A stretch of DNA of 6,173 bases from Pyrinomonadaceae bacterium (lineage in GTDB: Bacteria; Acidobacteriota; Blastocatellia; Pyrinomonadales; Pyrinomonadaceae), in the NCBI GenBank assembly GCA_013813825.1, contig JACCRA010000196.1, positions 1 through 6,173 of the forward strand, written 5' to 3'. Position 1 is the first letter of the stretch. Every line of letters starts with the position of its first letter. Below are positions 5,427-6,173 of the stretch, in pieces. The notes under the pieces are model-generated. The model had not been told where the DNA came from. It made no database searches and was given only the letters and a program-made list of their open reading frames with translations. The position numbers were made by a program, and so were the translations under genes.

Positions 5427-5906
5427 ATGCGCCGTTCCACCCGCGTGATCGTACCGCTGACGCTCTTGAGCATCGCTCTCATCTTCCAACCCGCTTGTGT
5501 CCAGACGCCTGATTCCGGGGGGGACAACGGCAAGACCATCGCGGACGTGCGCGCCGTCCTCGAAGCGCAGACGGCGGCGTGGAATCGCGGCGACATCGAC
5601 GGCTTCATGGACGGCTACGAGCGTTCAGACGACATCACGTTCATCTCCGGCGACACCGTGACGCGCGGCTGGCAGACGGTGACTGAGCGTTACAAGCGCA
5701 ACTACGACACGCGCGAGAAGATGGGAACGCTCGCTTTTTCCGAACTGGACGTGAAGCCGCTCAGCCCTTTCTACGCCGCCGTCTCCGGGCGCTTTCAATT
5801 GACTCGCGCCGGCGACACGCCGCGCGGACGCTTCACGCTTTTGTTTCGCCGCACCGCGCAGGGGTGGCGGATCGTGCATGATCACACTTCGTCAGCTTCG
5901 TCATAA
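5427..5906 (+). CDS. Exported SnoaL/DUF4440-like (NTF2-fold) protein
   Basis: The product has 159 residues. Residues 1-24 form an export signal: Arg2-Arg3, a hydrophobic stretch VIVPLTLLSIALIF (7-20), then QPAC. Cys24 could be lipidated, but Gln and Pro at -3 and -2 are a poor lipobox, so ordinary secretion is equally possible. Residues 38-155 resemble the SnoaL-like/DUF4440 group: an N-terminal helix with VLEAQTAAWNRGDIDGFMDGYERSDDITFISG (44-75), GWQTVTERYKRNYDTREKMGTLAFSELDVKPL (81-112), and a closing sheet GRFTLLFRRTAQGWRIVHDHTS (134-155). This fold makes a small cavity used for ligand binding or simple catalysis; the role here is unknown. A run of seven G (5517-5523) lies just after the signal region. 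No Shine-Dalgarno sequence is visible at the ATG. The gene is 23 nt upstream of the S9 peptidase and probably in one operon with it. Confidence 0.85.
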   Translation: MRRSTRVIVPLTLLSIALIFQPACVQTPDSGGDNGKTIADVRAVLEAQTAAWNRGDIDGFMDGYERSDDITFISGDTVTRGWQTVTERYKRNYDTREKMGTLAFSELDVKPLSPFYAAVSGRFQLTRAGDTPRGRFTLLFRRTAQGWRIVHDHTSSASS

Positions 5907-5915
5907 ATTCTCAAC

Positions 5916-5921
5916 AAGGAG
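5916..5921 (+). promoter_or_regulatory. Shine-Dalgarno sequence of the S9-type peptidase
   Basis: AAGGAG lies 8 nt before the ATG at 5930 and fixes that start. The short 23-nt intergenic gap and the lack of a terminator support co-transcription with the preceding gene. Confidence 0.8.
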
Positions 5922-5929
5922 TCCACTTC

Positions 5930-6173
5930 ATGCGAATCGCTACTGGTCGTTTTTCGCCGAAGTTAATTTTCCCGGTCGTGACCATTTGTTTGCTCTGTGC
6001 CGCAGGCGCTTCCGCGCAGAAGAGCGCACAACCGGCCGGATATACGATTGATCGTTATTTGAACATTCGCAGCGTCGCGTCGCCCGCGCTCTCGCCGCGC
6101 GGGGAGCGGGTGGCGTTTTTGATGAACGTATCGGGCACGCCGCAAGTCTGGATGATGGACGCGGCGGGCGGGT
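5930..6173 (+). CDS. Secreted S9 family (prolyl oligopeptidase-like) peptidase, N-terminal part
   Basis: The frame is open from ATG 5930 to the window end, giving 81 codons of a longer gene. The product starts with a clear signal peptide: Arg7 and Lys11, a hydrophobic core LIFPVVTICLLCAAG (12-26), and the signal peptidase I site ASA before Gln30. After it come YTIDRYLNIRSVASPALSPRG (37-57), then ERVAFLMNVSGTPQVWMMDAAGG (58-80). This is the first blade of the beta-propeller typical of S9 dipeptidyl/acylaminoacyl peptidases (pattern SPdGkrvaf...sG..qvw..d..gG). Those enzymes cut short peptides with a C-terminal alpha/beta-hydrolase domain, which lies outside the window. A TolB/WD40-like propeller protein without a peptidase domain is the main alternative. 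It probably acts in the periplasm or outside the cell. Confidence 0.8.
   Translation, partial: MRIATGRFSPKLIFPVVTICLLCAAGASAQKSAQPAGYTIDRYLNIRSVASPALSPRGERVAFLMNVSGTPQVWMMDAAGG

Noticed and set aside
5399..5509. Short frame from ATG 5399 (about 36 codons) overlapping the start of the SnoaL-like gene
   Set aside because: No Shine-Dalgarno sequence and no recognisable features, and it mostly reads the signal-peptide region of the real gene out of frame.

Overview
The window is GC-rich, densely coded bacterial DNA made of housekeeping and ordinary accessory genes. The gene set suggests a soil-type Gram-negative bacterium: a compact ybaB-recR pair, a short UvrD-type helicase, a secreted SnoaL/DUF4440-like protein and a secreted S9 peptidase. 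Intergenic spacers filled with 7-bp tandem repeats fit Acidobacteriota (Blastocatellia-like), but this placement is inference from style and not from any marker gene.

Layout: the 3' part of a Nudix hydrolase (1-363, +) is followed by an orotate phosphoribosyltransferase-like gene (481-1089, +). Converging on it is a DNA-repair pair on the minus strand, ybaB/ebfC (2249-1944) then recR (1821-1207). Divergent from ybaB is a UvrD/PcrA-like superfamily 1 helicase (2474-4558, +). Then come an alpha/beta hydrolase of the phospholipase/carboxylesterase type (4615-5322, +), a SnoaL/DUF4440-like exported protein (5427-5906, +), and the first 81 codons of an S9-type peptidase with a signal peptide (5930 to the window end, +).

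How the genes relate: RecR and YbaB are commonly co-transcribed and act in recombinational repair and DNA binding. The helicase across the divergent promoter region probably also serves DNA metabolism, so 1207-4558 reads as a small DNA-maintenance cluster, without the dnaX that often precedes ybaB-recR. The last two genes are probably one operon, with a 23-nt gap and a strong Shine-Dalgarno sequence, and both products carry export signals.

The least ordinary content is in the spacers. Three successive spacers (364-480, 1090-1206, 1822-1943; 117, 117 and 122 nt) each hold period-7 repeats arranged as an inverted pair around a unique core, with a different heptad sequence in each. In two of them an array runs directly into the translation start of the next gene (pyrE-like and recR). 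I found no CRISPR array, tRNA, rRNA, insertion sequence or defence system, and nothing I would call a new multi-gene system.
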